A stretch of DNA of 64,000 bases, from the NCBI RefSeq assembly GCF_001667505.1, contig NZ_LZHZ01000054.1, positions 124,001-188,000 of the forward strand. The letters are read 5' to 3'. A model generated the notes under the pieces. It did no database searches. It was not told where the DNA came from and saw only the letters and a list, made by a program, of their open reading frames with translations. This stretch comes from Mycobacterium sp. ACS1612 (GTDB lineage Bacteria; Actinomycetota; Actinomycetes; Mycobacteriales; Mycobacteriaceae). The translations under genes and the position numbers were made by a program. The first letter of the stretch is position 1. Each line of letters opens with the position of its first letter. Shown piece after piece: positions 1-9,683 of the stretch.

Positions 1-42
1 CAGTTCGCGAAGCGAACGTGACGAGAGAGCGAACCGACAGCC

Positions 43-288
43 ATGAGTATTGAAGAGCAGGTCGTCGATCCGCACGCCCACGAGGCGCACATCAAGGTCG
101 TCAAGGGCGAGCCGACCGAGGAAGAGTTGGCCGCGGTGATCGCCGTGTTCGCCGCGGCCTCGGGCACGCCTGAGCAGCCACGCGAACAAGAGCAGAATCT
201 CTGGGGCCATCCGGTGGACCGACTCCGCTACAACGTCTTCAGTTGGCAGCGGGTGACGCTGCTGGAGCGGACGCACATGCGCAAATGA
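43..288 (+). CDS. accE5: acyl-CoA carboxylase epsilon subunit
   Basis: An 81-residue small protein matching mycobacterial AccE5 in size and sequence. The hallmark is the C-terminal half with the NLWGHP and RYNVFSWQRVTLLERT stretches. In the family, AccE5 stabilises the AccA3-AccD5 acyl-CoA carboxylase that makes (methyl)malonyl-CoA for fatty and mycolic acid synthesis. The biotinylated partner accA3 lies 5.3 kb downstream; accD5 would be expected just left of the window. The 42 bases upstream are non-coding and contain a small GTTCGC-GAA-GCGAAC hairpin (3-17). The stop overlaps the next start (ATGA), so maf is translationally coupled. Confidence 0.9.
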   Translation: MSIEEQVVDPHAHEAHIKVVKGEPTEEELAAVIAVFAAASGTPEQPREQEQNLWGHPVDRLRYNVFSWQRVTLLERTHMRK

Positions 289-929
289 CCCGGCTGGTGC
301 TTGCGTCGGCCTCGCCCGGTCGTCGTAAGGTGCTGCGCCAGGCGGGAATCGATCCGCTTGTCATCGTCTCGGGTGTGGACGAGGACGCGGTGATCGCCGG
401 GTTGGACCCCGAGGCCACCCCCGGCGACGTCACCACCGCGTTGGCGGCGGCGAAAGCCGACGCGGTCGCCCATGCCCTCGATCCAGCCGTGGCGGCGGAT
501 TGCGTTGTAGTGGGCTGTGATTCGATGCTGTACCGCGACGGCAGGCTGATGGGTAAACCGGCTACGGCGGCAGACGCGTTGGACGGCTGGCGGCAGATGG
601 CCGGAACGGCCGGCCAGTTGTACACCGGGCATTGCGTTATCCGCTTGCGCGACAACGCGATCACCTATCGCGCCGCCGATGCGACGCGCACCACTGTCAA
701 CTTCGGCGTCCCCTCCCCCGACGACCTCGATGCGTACGTCGCGCGGGGCGAACCGCTGGCGGTGGCGGGCGGATTCACCATCGACGGACTCGGCGGCTGG
801 TTCGTCGACGGGGTGGACGGCGACCCGTCGGCGGTGATCGGCATCGGTCTGCCGTTGACGCGCCGACTGCTGGCGCTGGCCGGGCTGTCGATTCGCGACC
901 TGTGGGCCGCCAACCCGGTCACCCTTTAG
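285..929 (+). CDS. maf: Maf-like nucleotide pyrophosphatase
   Basis: A 214-residue Maf/Ham1-fold protein. The N-terminal LASASPGRRKVL (residues 6-17) is the conserved SxxR substrate-binding motif. GCDSM around Asp79 and the following GKP are the other family signatures. Maf proteins hydrolyse non-canonical or modified nucleoside triphosphates to monophosphates in the cytosol. The ATG at 285 is chosen because it overlaps the accE5 stop and starts exactly at the family's N terminus; a longer reading from 243 would lie inside accE5. The accE5-maf order matches Rv3281-Rv3282. Confidence 0.9.
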   Translation: MTRLVLASASPGRRKVLRQAGIDPLVIVSGVDEDAVIAGLDPEATPGDVTTALAAAKADAVAHALDPAVAADCVVVGCDSMLYRDGRLMGKPATAADALDGWRQMAGTAGQLYTGHCVIRLRDNAITYRAADATRTTVNFGVPSPDDLDAYVARGEPLAVAGGFTIDGLGGWFVDGVDGDPSAVIGIGLPLTRRLLALAGLSIRDLWAANPVTL

Positions 930-989
930 CGCGAGACTGCAGTTGTCGCGCGCCGCCTCGAACTACCGCGCGATAACGGCAGTTTCGCG
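930..989. repeat. imperfect 23-bp inverted repeat between convergent genes
   Basis: The arms are 930-952 and 967-989. They agree at 20 of 23 positions when one is reverse-complemented and are separated by 14 bases. The left arm contains GAGACTGCAGTT, the right arm AACGGCAGTTTC. It fills the gap between the ends of maf and the epimerase, so it could act as a bidirectional terminator, although there is no T-run. A similar but perfect hairpin lies at 57845-57913, which suggests an interspersed intergenic element. Confidence 0.6.
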
Positions 990-990
990 G

Positions 991-1971
991 CTACATCAGG
1001 TCGTTGGCGGGCACCAGGTCGCGGTTTTCGCGGTACCACGCCACCGTGCGTTCCAGGCCCTCGTCGAGTCCGACCACCGGTGACCATCCCAGCGCGCGCA
1101 TCTTCGAGATGTCCGGACACCGCCGCTTGGTGCCGCCCTGGTGCAGCGCGCCGGGCCGAATGTCCAAGTCGATACCGACGATCTTGCCGATGCGCGCGGC
1201 GAGTTCGCGGATGGTGAGCTCCTCATCGCTGCCGATGTGGTAGATCTCGCGGTGCCCGCCCTTTTCGTACATCGTCAGAATGCCTTCGACGACGTCGTCC
1301 ACATAACAGAACGACCGCGTCTCGGTGCCGTCGCCCTGAATCGGGAACGTCCCGTCGCCGGTCTCCTGACACGCCAGCGCCCGCAGAATGAACTGCGGCT
1401 CCACATGCTTCCAGCCCATGTTGGGCCCAAACACGTTGTGCGGCCGGAAAACCTGCACTTGACGGTAGTGGTCCTGGCCGTAGTTGAACGCGATCAGCTC
1501 GCTGACGATCTTGCCGCCGCCGTAGGAATATCTCGGGTTGAGGCTGTCGGGCAGCATCAGCGGAACGGTCTCCGGCGTCGGTATCACCGGCGGCGTCTGA
1601 TACACCTCGGCTGTCGACGCCACCACCAGATCGGGCACGCCGACATTGCGGCCCGCGTTGGCGACCGCCAACATGCCGAGCATGCCCACCTCGAGCACGA
1701 GTTCCGGCTTCTTGTAGAAGTTTTCGGTGCCGTTGACGGCGGCCAGGTGCATGACGACCTCGGCGCCCTTGAACGCCTTCTCCAGCGCATCCTGGTCGCG
1801 CACGTCGCACGTGAAAAGCTCGACGTCCGAAGCGACTTCGGCGAATCGGCTGGCGTCGCCGCGCACCATGTTGTCGACGACCGCAACATCCCACCCGTCG
1901 CGCACCAGACGCTTGACCAGGTAGGCACCGATGAAACCGCCACCGCCGGTGACGACTACGCGCTCAGCCAT
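991..1971 (-). CDS. NAD-dependent sugar-nucleotide epimerase/dehydratase
   Basis: A 326-residue extended SDR. The Rossmann motif TGGGGFIG lies at residues 8-15. The catalytic set is the Ser in ASTAEVY and the YxxxK in SYGGGK. The C-terminal half has NVFGPNM, RSFCYVDD and a substrate-binding CPDISKMRALGW stretch typical of UDP-hexose or UDP-hexuronate epimerases. The start is the ATG at 1971, at the exact beginning of the Rossmann strand. It overlaps the upstream dehydrogenase stop by 8 bp, so the pair forms an operon. It probably acts on the uronic-acid sugar nucleotide made by that dehydrogenase; the exact substrate cannot be read from sequence. The pair is inserted between maf and sseA. Confidence 0.8.
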   Translation of the reverse strand: MAERVVVTGGGGFIGAYLVKRLVRDGWDVAVVDNMVRGDASRFAEVASDVELFTCDVRDQDALEKAFKGAEVVMHLAAVNGTENFYKKPELVLEVGMLGMLAVANAGRNVGVPDLVVASTAEVYQTPPVIPTPETVPLMLPDSLNPRYSYGGGKIVSELIAFNYGQDHYRQVQVFRPHNVFGPNMGWKHVEPQFILRALACQETGDGTFPIQGDGTETRSFCYVDDVVEGILTMYEKGGHREIYHIGSDEELTIRELAARIGKIVGIDLDIRPGALHQGGTKRRCPDISKMRALGWSPVVGLDEGLERTVAWYRENRDLVPANDLM

Positions 1972-3316
1972 CGATCGGCGCCCATCCGCTGCGGCCGACC
2001 GCGAAGTACGAGTCGCCCAGCTCCGATGCGGGTAAATGGCTGAAGTGGTTCCAATAATCGAAGACGAACCCGTTGGGACTGATGAACTCGGTGATGGTGC
2101 GCGGCCCGATGGTGCCAAGCGACGGATGGTTGTTGGCGATCACCACCACCGACGCCCCGCTGACAGCGTCGCCGAACCTGTTGAACACCTTCTCGTCGGG
2201 AAACTCGGCGGCAAGCGTTTCCGGTGAGGTGATCGGGTCGTACACCCCGATCTCGGCTTCCGGGTGTGCCTTCTTCAACGCATCGAGCACCCTGATCGAC
2301 ATCGACCCGCGCAGATCGCTCGTCTCGGGGATCCCCTTGAACGCCATGCCGAGGATGTTGATCCGCAACCGGCCCGCCGCTGCCAGATTGCGGCGCCTGA
2401 TCTCGCTGCTGATGAACTGAACGGTCTCCAACGGCTGACGTTCGTTGACCAACCTGCCCGCCGTGGTTATCTCCATCTCGATGCCGCGCGACCGCGCGCT
2501 CTCCATCAGGATGTGCGGATCCTTCTCCAGGCAGGGCCCGCCGACCAGACCCGGCAACGGGATGTTGGTGCGGTTGTAGCCGAGCTTGCCCGCGGAGATC
2601 ACCTCATGCGCGCTGACGCCGAACGCGTCGCACACCCGCGCGACCTCGTTGGCGAACGCAAACTGCACATCGCGGAAGGTATTACTGACCAGCTTGATGA
2701 TCTCGGCGGTCTCGATATCGGCGACTTGGACTATCGAAATCGTGAGCCGCCGAAATAGCGCGGCGGCCCGATCGGCGACGGCCGGATCGTCGGCTCCGAC
2801 AATTTGCGGCAATTCGCGCAATTCCTGCAGCGCCTTGCCTTCCAGCGTGCGTTCCGGACACATCGCGATATCGAATTTCTTACCGCTCGCGGTCAGGATC
2901 GGGGCCACCACATCGCGCGTCGTGCCCACCTTCACCGTCGACCGCAGGATCACCAGCGCCCCGTCGCGCATGTTCTCGGCGATGTCGCGGGCCGCCGCCT
3001 CGATCATGTCCAGGCGGGCCACTCCGTCGGCCGACAGCGGCGTCCCTACGGTGATGATGTAGGTGTCGCAGGTGAAGCTGTCGTCGAACTGCTCAACGGC
3101 CACGAACTTCTTGGACCTCGTGACGCCCGCCAGCGCGTCGGGCAGACCGGACTCGGTGAAGTGCGGGGTGCCTGCGTTGGTCATCTCGACGATCTCAGGC
3201 CGCTTCTCGACGCCGATCACCGAGGTGCCCGATTCGGCGAGAACAGTCGCCAACGTCAGCCCCACGAAACCGAGTCCGACAATTCCCACGTCGTACTTTG
3301 CTGGCTCAGCCATCAT
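1964..3316 (-). CDS. nucleotide-sugar 6-dehydrogenase (UDP-glucose/ManNAc dehydrogenase family)
   Basis: A 450-residue member of the UDP-glucose/GDP-mannose dehydrogenase family. The NAD-binding GIVGLGFVGL is at residues 11-20. The catalytic cysteine, Cys262, lies in the GGPCLEKDP motif, and ILGMAFKGIPETSDLRGS opens the C-terminal domain. GGPCLEKDP resembles the WecC/WbpA branch (UDP-HexNAc dehydrogenases) more than canonical UDP-glucose dehydrogenase, which has GGSCLPKD as in the paralogue at 12152-13447; this is an inference. Two consecutive Met codons are possible starts. It is first in a two-gene operon with the epimerase and is divergent from sseA. Confidence 0.82.
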   Translation of the reverse strand: MMAEPAKYDVGIVGLGFVGLTLATVLAESGTSVIGVEKRPEIVEMTNAGTPHFTESGLPDALAGVTRSKKFVAVEQFDDSFTCDTYIITVGTPLSADGVARLDMIEAAARDIAENMRDGALVILRSTVKVGTTRDVVAPILTASGKKFDIAMCPERTLEGKALQELRELPQIVGADDPAVADRAAALFRRLTISIVQVADIETAEIIKLVSNTFRDVQFAFANEVARVCDAFGVSAHEVISAGKLGYNRTNIPLPGLVGGPCLEKDPHILMESARSRGIEMEITTAGRLVNERQPLETVQFISSEIRRRNLAAAGRLRINILGMAFKGIPETSDLRGSMSIRVLDALKKAHPEAEIGVYDPITSPETLAAEFPDEKVFNRFGDAVSGASVVVIANNHPSLGTIGPRTITEFISPNGFVFDYWNHFSHLPASELGDSYFAVGRSGWAPIDG

Positions 3317-3433
3317 TCCTCATGTTCCTAGCGCGAAGACGTTGCGACGACAAGTGATCACAATACGTCGCCGCCCCGCATTTGCAGCAGTGGGCATGTG
3401 CTGTTTCGTATGCCGCCTGGGTAGGCTCGTGGT

Positions 3434-4321
3434 GTGCCGCTGCCTGCTGATCCAGATCCCGCCCTACAGTCGTATGCCCATCCCGAACGCCTGGTCACCG
3501 CCGATTGGCTATCGGGCAACCTGGGCCGCCCGGGGCTTGCCATTGTCGAATCCGACGAAGACGTATTGCTTTACGACACCGGCCACATCCCCGGCGCCGT
3601 GAAGATCGACTGGCATACCGACCTCAACGATCCCAATATCCGGGACTACATCAACGGCGAGCAGTTCGCCGAGTTGATGAACCGCAAGGGCATCGCCCGC
3701 GACGACACCGTCGTGATCTACGGCGACAAGAGCAACTGGTGGGCCGCCTACGCGCTGTGGGTGTTCACCCTGTTCGGCCATCCCGACGTGCGACTGCTCG
3801 ACGGAGGCCGCGACCTGTGGATCTCCGACGGCCGCGAAACCACGCTGGACGTCCCGTCGAAGCAGAGCACCGGCTACCCGGTCGTCGACCGCGACGACGC
3901 GCCGATCCGCGCCTACCGGGAAGACGTCCTCGAGATCCTCGGTAAGCAACCGCTGATCGACGTCCGCTCGCCGCAGGAATACACCGGGGAACGCACCCAC
4001 ATGCCCGACTACCCGGAAGAAGGTGCGCTGCGCGGCGGCCACATCCCCACCGCCCGTTCCATCCCCTGGGCCAAGGCCGCTCGGGACAACGGCCGGTTCC
4101 GCAGCCGCGAGGAACTCGAGGAGCTGTACGGCTTCCTGCAGCCCGACGACAAGACCGTCGTCTACTGCCGCATCGGGGAGCGGTCCAGCCACACCTGGTT
4201 CGTGCTGACCCACCTGCTCGGCAAGCCCGGGGTGCGCAACTACGACGGCTCGTGGACCGAATGGGGTAACGCGGTGCGGGTGCCCGTCGCCGTCGGGGAA
4301 GAGCCTGGAAGCGCACCATGA
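3434..4321 (+). CDS. sseA: thiosulfate sulfurtransferase (rhodanese)
   Basis: A 295-residue two-domain rhodanese. The N-terminal domain (about 20-135) lacks the active cysteine and has GDKSNWW where it would be. The C-terminal domain (about 165-290) carries Cys245 in VVYCRIGERSSH, the persulfide-forming loop. It transfers sulfane sulfur from thiosulfate or similar donors to thiophilic acceptors. The GTG at 3434 gives the family N terminus. It is followed with ATGA overlap by a SufE-like gene, which suggests joint sulfur handling. It corresponds to Rv3283 in position and type. Confidence 0.88.
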   Translation: MPLPADPDPALQSYAHPERLVTADWLSGNLGRPGLAIVESDEDVLLYDTGHIPGAVKIDWHTDLNDPNIRDYINGEQFAELMNRKGIARDDTVVIYGDKSNWWAAYALWVFTLFGHPDVRLLDGGRDLWISDGRETTLDVPSKQSTGYPVVDRDDAPIRAYREDVLEILGKQPLIDVRSPQEYTGERTHMPDYPEEGALRGGHIPTARSIPWAKAARDNGRFRSREELEELYGFLQPDDKTVVYCRIGERSSHTWFVLTHLLGKPGVRNYDGSWTEWGNAVRVPVAVGEEPGSAP

Positions 4322-4737
4322 GCGCCATGCCGGCGGCACTGGCCGAAGTCGTTTCGGATTTCCAGGACGTGCAGGGACAGGACAAGCTTGCCCTGCTGCT
4401 GGAGTTCGCGAACGAATTGCCCCCGCTGCCAGCCGATCTCGAAGAGGCGGCGATGGAGCCGGTGCCGGAATGCCAGTCGCCGCTGTTCCTTCACGTCGAC
4501 GCGGCCGACCGCGACAAGGTGCGGCTGTATTTCAGTGCTCCCGCGGAGGCGCCGACGACGCGCGGGTTCGCCGCGATCCTGGCGACAGGCCTCGACAAGC
4601 AGTCGGTCGACGACATCCTCGCCGTGCCCGACGACTTCTACTCCGAGCTCGGGCTGGCCGCGCTGATCAGCCCGTTGCGGCTGCGGGGCATGTCGGCGAT
4701 GCTGGCGCGGATCAAGCGCAGGCTGCGCGAGAACTGA
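4318..4737 (+). CDS. SufE-like Fe-S metabolism protein
   Basis: A 139-residue SufE-domain protein, equivalent by position to Rv3284. It has FQDVQGQDKLALLLEFA near the N terminus and the conserved VPECQSPLF loop, whose cysteine is the persulfide acceptor in SufE proteins. SufE family members accept sulfur from a cysteine desulfurase and stimulate Fe-S cluster assembly. It overlaps the sseA stop (ATGA). Its stop codon directly abuts the stop of the convergent acyltransferase gene with no gap, so there is no room for a separate terminator. Confidence 0.85.
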   Translation: MSAMPAALAEVVSDFQDVQGQDKLALLLEFANELPPLPADLEEAAMEPVPECQSPLFLHVDAADRDKVRLYFSAPAEAPTTRGFAAILATGLDKQSVDDILAVPDDFYSELGLAALISPLRLRGMSAMLARIKRRLREN

Positions 4738-5532
4738 TCAGAAGAACGGCAGCTTGTACTTGCCGCTGTACTGAAGCGCGTCCTTGTTCCGCTCGCCGAT
4801 CACCTTGGCGGGCACCCCGCCGACGATCGCGAACGGCGGCACTTCCTTGTTGACCACCGAGTGGGCGGCCACCACGGCGCCCCGCCCGATCAGGCTCGGC
4901 AGGATCATCGCGCGGCTGCCGATCCACACGTGATCGTCTATGACGATGGGGTCGGGCGGGTTGGGTGCAGGGACGAAGTTGGGGTGGTTGATGTCGTGCC
5001 CGCCGGCGATGATCTGCGTGTCGCTGGCGATGACCACGTCGTCACCGATCGCGATGCCTGCCCTGGCGTCCAGCAGGCAGCGGAATCCGATCGAGACGCG
5101 GTCTCCGATCACGATGTAGGGAATGAACCAGACACCGGTGCCCCGGCAAATCGCCGTGCCCTTGCCGATCTTCGCGCCGAACAGGCGCAGATAGCCCAGC
5201 CGGATGAAGTGGAACGGGATGTAGGTGACGACGGTGTTGTAGAAGTACGCCACGTAGACATCGCGGATCCGGTGGAACAGGGTCTCGCCCTCGAGCTTGT
5301 AATTGACGATGCGGCCGTCAGGCTCGGTGACCCACTCCATCTTCGGCGGGATGCGCACATCGGGGTTTACTTCACGCTTGCGGGCGATCACTTCGGGGTC
5401 GGACGCTTGCGGTTCAACGAACAAGAGTGCTCCCTCAATAGCCTCAGCTAACTCCTGGATCAGCAGCCACCTTAACTCCGGCGGCGGTGAACCTTCCAAA
5501 CGCGCCGTGAATTTGCTCGTAGCGCGCCGCAC
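4738..5532 (-). CDS. left-handed beta-helix acyltransferase (WcaF/maltose acetyltransferase type)
   Basis: A 264-residue protein with a C-terminal hexapeptide-repeat acyltransferase domain (about 130-255). Isoleucine/valine-rich repeats start at AKIGKGTAI, the catalytic His lies in GGHDINHP, and the end has the typical GGVPAKVIGERN. The N-terminal 120 residues are not typical of WcaF and include a hydrophobic stretch (VYVAYFYNTVVTYIPFHF) that may sit on the membrane. It probably O-acetylates a surface sugar. The start is uncertain: the longest reading begins with GTG at 5532. It is inserted between the sufE-like gene and accA3, in convergent orientation, and has no local sugar-nucleotide partner. 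Confidence 0.75.
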   Translation of the reverse strand: MRRATSKFTARLEGSPPPELRWLLIQELAEAIEGALLFVEPQASDPEVIARKREVNPDVRIPPKMEWVTEPDGRIVNYKLEGETLFHRIRDVYVAYFYNTVVTYIPFHFIRLGYLRLFGAKIGKGTAICRGTGVWFIPYIVIGDRVSIGFRCLLDARAGIAIGDDVVIASDTQIIAGGHDINHPNFVPAPNPPDPIVIDDHVWIGSRAMILPSLIGRGAVVAAHSVVNKEVPPFAIVGGVPAKVIGERNKDALQYSGKYKLPFF

Positions 5533-5623
5533 CCGCGAGTGGGCCGGGCGGTCAAGCCCCTTAAACTGCGAGACGCTACATTCTTAAAGACGTTTCTTAG
5601 AGAATCTGCCACCAGGAGGCGAA

Positions 5624-7423
<1,800 letters not shown>

Positions 7424-7425
7424 CG

Positions 7426-8121
7426 CTAGTCGGGGGTCACCAGGCTGCGTTTGGCCAGTAGCGTGCCGAAGTAGGCCGCCTTCGGGTCGACGACGACCGT
7501 CTTGTCGTCGCCCCGTCGGGCCAGCGAGTCACGGGCCATCTGTTCGAACGAAATCTTCTGTGGCCCACCGATGTTCACCACCGCGTTGAGTGGTGCGGCG
7601 ACCGCTGCACGCGCGACGTTCCGTGCGACGTCGTCGGCGGCGATCGGTTGGATCAGCGCATCCGGGACGCGCACCTCGTCGCCTGCGGTCATGGAATCGG
7701 TGATGGCGTCGGTGAATTCGACGAATTGCGTGGCCCGCACGATTGTGTAGGGCAGGCCGGACTCGGTGATGATCTTCTCCTGCACCACTTTTGCCCGCAT
7801 GTAACCGCTGTCGGGCAGACCGTCGACGCCGACGATCGACAGCGCGACGTAATGGCCGACATCCGCGCGTGCCGCCACCACGACGAGGTTGGTGGTGGAC
7901 TTCGTGAAGAATTCCATCACCGGATCGTCCTCGAACGACGGCGAATTGACGACGTCTACGAGCGCGTCGGCGCCACTGAGCGCGTCGGCGAGGCCGTCGC
8001 CGGTGAGCACGTCGACACCCGATTGGCGCGACGCGGCCACGACGTCATGCCCCTCGGCGGTCAACAGATCAACCACCTTCGCGCCGATGAGCCCGCTTGC
8101 GCCGATAACCGTGATCTTCAT
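7426..8121 (-). CDS. NAD(P)-binding NmrA/SDR-type oxidoreductase
   Basis: A 231-residue atypical SDR. The N terminus ITVIGASGLIGAKVV is a GxxGxxG Rossmann motif. The rest follows NmrA-like or NAD(P)H-binding proteins, with YMRAKVVQEKIITESGLPYTIVRATQF, a pattern often seen in quinone-oxidoreductase-like or repair-associated SDRs. The reaction cannot be assigned. The ATG at 8121 is chosen because it starts directly at the Rossmann strand; an upstream ATG at 8130 would add three residues. Its 3' end almost touches the accA3 stop (convergent). It is divergent from the small gene at 8138 with essentially no intergenic space. Confidence 0.75.
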   Translation of the reverse strand: MKITVIGASGLIGAKVVDLLTAEGHDVVAASRQSGVDVLTGDGLADALSGADALVDVVNSPSFEDDPVMEFFTKSTTNLVVVAARADVGHYVALSIVGVDGLPDSGYMRAKVVQEKIITESGLPYTIVRATQFVEFTDAITDSMTAGDEVRVPDALIQPIAADDVARNVARAAVAAPLNAVVNIGGPQKISFEQMARDSLARRGDDKTVVVDPKAAYFGTLLAKRSLVTPD

Positions 8122-8137
8122 GCCTACCATCAGACGC

Positions 8138-8449
8138 GTGGAGCCCGTCGAAATCAATGCCGGTGCTTGGTATCTGCGGGCGCTGCGGGCCGACGACCGC
8201 ATCGACGACCGGCCCGCACTGGCCGAACTGGGCGAAACCGACGCCGGCTACGTCGCGCGGTGCGAAGCCCAATGGGATTCGGATGCGATGTACTCGTGGG
8301 CGGTGTGCGAGCCGACGACCGGTGAACTGCTCGCCGAGGTGACGTTGGATCCCGCCACCGGGGGCATCGGCCTGCCCGCACGACCCGGCCACGCCGAGGC
8401 CGCGCAGGCAGCGGGCGACGCGGTGCGCCGCTTCGCCGAAAGCCTCTAA
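8138..8449 (+). CDS. short GNAT-like protein fragment
   Basis: A reading of about 103 residues that begins VEPVEINAGAWYLRAL, which resembles the first half of a GNAT N-acetyltransferase. It includes YSWAVCEPTTGELLAEVTLDP, the beta2-beta3 strands. The acetyl-CoA-binding (Q/R)xxGxG/A half is missing, so it is either a degenerate or truncated acetyltransferase or a small protein in its own right. The GTG at 8138 is preferred because the ATG at 8120 overlaps the divergent start at 8121. Its stop overlaps that of the convergent nucleotidyltransferase gene by 4 bp. Confidence 0.55.
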   Translation: MEPVEINAGAWYLRALRADDRIDDRPALAELGETDAGYVARCEAQWDSDAMYSWAVCEPTTGELLAEVTLDPATGGIGLPARPGHAEAAQAAGDAVRRFAESL

Positions 8450-8982
8450 CGCACGTCGATGTCCCGTCCCGACGCCAGATCGGCGCAGTCCACCGCCGTC
8501 ACGTCGGGCCGCCCGGCCAGGAACGGCCGTGCGCCTTCGTCGCCGTGTAGTTCCGACAGCAGCGCGGGCCAGTGCCTGCGCGCGATGACGACCGGATGCC
8601 CGGGCCGGTCGCGGTAGCGGGCCCGTGCCAACCCCGAGGCCGACGTCCGCGCCGCGTCGAGCACCCGCCGCACGGTGTCGGCGCCCACGTCAGGGGTGTC
8701 GACGGCGTGCAACACCGCGTAATCGGCGTCGATGGCGTCGATGCCCGCCCGCACCGAGGCGCTGAGTCCGCGCTCCCAGTCGGTCGCGACCACAGCCCTG
8801 GCCGGCACGGGCACGTCGACGACCGCGGCACCCAACACCACCACCACGTCGTCGCATCCTCCGTCGGCCAACGCGGCGACGCATGAGCAAAGCCAGCTGC
8901 CGTCCTGGGCAAGCACTTTCGGCTTGCCGTAGCGCGTGCCTGCACCCGCGGCCAGCAGCACGCCCGCGACCCTGTTGGGCAT
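8446..8982 (-). CDS. MobA/MocA-like nucleotidyltransferase
   Basis: A 178-residue NTP-transferase fold protein. The N-terminal LLAAGAGTRYGKPK (residues 9-22) is the NTP-binding signature of the MobA/MocA family. An acidic HAVDTPDVGADTV stretch contains the metal-binding aspartate, and GHPVVIARRHWPALL is typical of molybdenum-cofactor cytidylyl/guanylyltransferases. It probably transfers a nucleotide to a cofactor or small molecule. No molybdenum genes are nearby, so the substrate is unknown. The ATG at 8982 begins at the family N terminus. It is divergent from the STAS gene across a 260-bp gap. Confidence 0.75.
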   Translation of the reverse strand: MPNRVAGVLLAAGAGTRYGKPKVLAQDGSWLCSCVAALADGGCDDVVVVLGAAVVDVPVPARAVVATDWERGLSASVRAGIDAIDADYAVLHAVDTPDVGADTVRRVLDAARTSASGLARARYRDRPGHPVVIARRHWPALLSELHGDEGARPFLAGRPDVTAVDCADLASGRDIDVR

Positions 8983-9242
8983 GTGGCCATTGTGAACCAC
9001 GAGGATGCCCGGATCTGCGATTTGCGATTTGACCTGGCGTTTTGAGAAACCTGGCCGTTCAATTGCGGTGCGAGAGCGAACGGGCGTAAGGTCGAACCAG
9101 GTTGAGTTCACAGCCCACTGGAAGCGTCAGACGACGCACAGGGTCGAAAAACCCGCCTTGTAGCGAGGCTTTGAGGACGCAGGGCCGAATTATTTGACGT
9201 GAACCACAGTACGAATCACGCATTCCGACTGATGGAGTCACA
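8983..9242. promoter_or_regulatory. 260-bp divergent intergenic region
   Basis: Non-coding space between the divergent nucleotidyltransferase and STAS genes. It is locally AT-richer around 9010-9065 and 9185-9240. I looked for a SigF-type pattern (GTTT, 15-17 bases, GGGTA) in both directions and found none. No clear operator palindrome was seen. It must hold the promoter of the STAS gene, whose ATG at 9243 is preceded by a purine-rich GATGGAG. Confidence 0.4.
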
Positions 9243-9683
9243 ATGTCTACCCCCGAAACGGGTCCGGCTTCGCCGGGCTCTCTCATCGAACCCACCGATT
9301 GCCACACCGCGCACTTCGCCACGAGGTGGCTGCAACCGTCGATGGCGGTCATCGCAGCGCACGGCGAACTCGACGCGGCCAACGCGCAGCAGTTCGTCGA
9401 CTACGCCCTGCGGCATGCCGCGCATCTCGACCGCCTCGTGCTGGATCTGACCGGCGTGGACTTCTTCGGTACCGCGGGCTTTTCCGCCTTGCACACCCTG
9501 AACGTCCGTTGTGCCGCCGAGAAGGTCGACTGGGCCATGACGCCCAGCCCGGCCGTCGTGCGACTGATGCGGATCTGCGATCCCGACTCGACGTTGCCGA
9601 TCTGCGACAGCGTCGATGCGGCGCTCGCCGCCGTACAGGGTGAACCCCGCCGGCTACTGCAGCTGGTCCCGAAGTCGCGCTAG
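9243..9683 (+). CDS. STAS-domain anti-sigma factor antagonist
   Basis: A 146-residue protein with a central STAS domain (about 30-125): MAVIAAHGELDAANAQQF, then LVLDLTGVDFFGTAGFSAL. The usual phosphorylated serine region (D-S-S-G) reads G-T-A-G here, so a threonine would be the candidate phospho-site, or the protein may be unphosphorylatable. Relatives such as RsfA and RsfB bind the anti-sigma factor of SigF and release the sigma factor. Its 3' end overlaps the convergent sigF gene by 30 bp. That placement makes it a likely regulator of RsbW/SigF, which is inference. Confidence 0.8.
   Translation: MSTPETGPASPGSLIEPTDCHTAHFATRWLQPSMAVIAAHGELDAANAQQFVDYALRHAAHLDRLVLDLTGVDFFGTAGFSALHTLNVRCAAEKVDWAMTPSPAVVRLMRICDPDSTLPICDSVDAALAAVQGEPRRLLQLVPKSR

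Noticed and set aside
3317..3433. SigF promoter for sseA (GTTT then GGGTAG)
   Set aside because: The spacing is 12 bases, outside the 15-17 range seen for the convincing sites.
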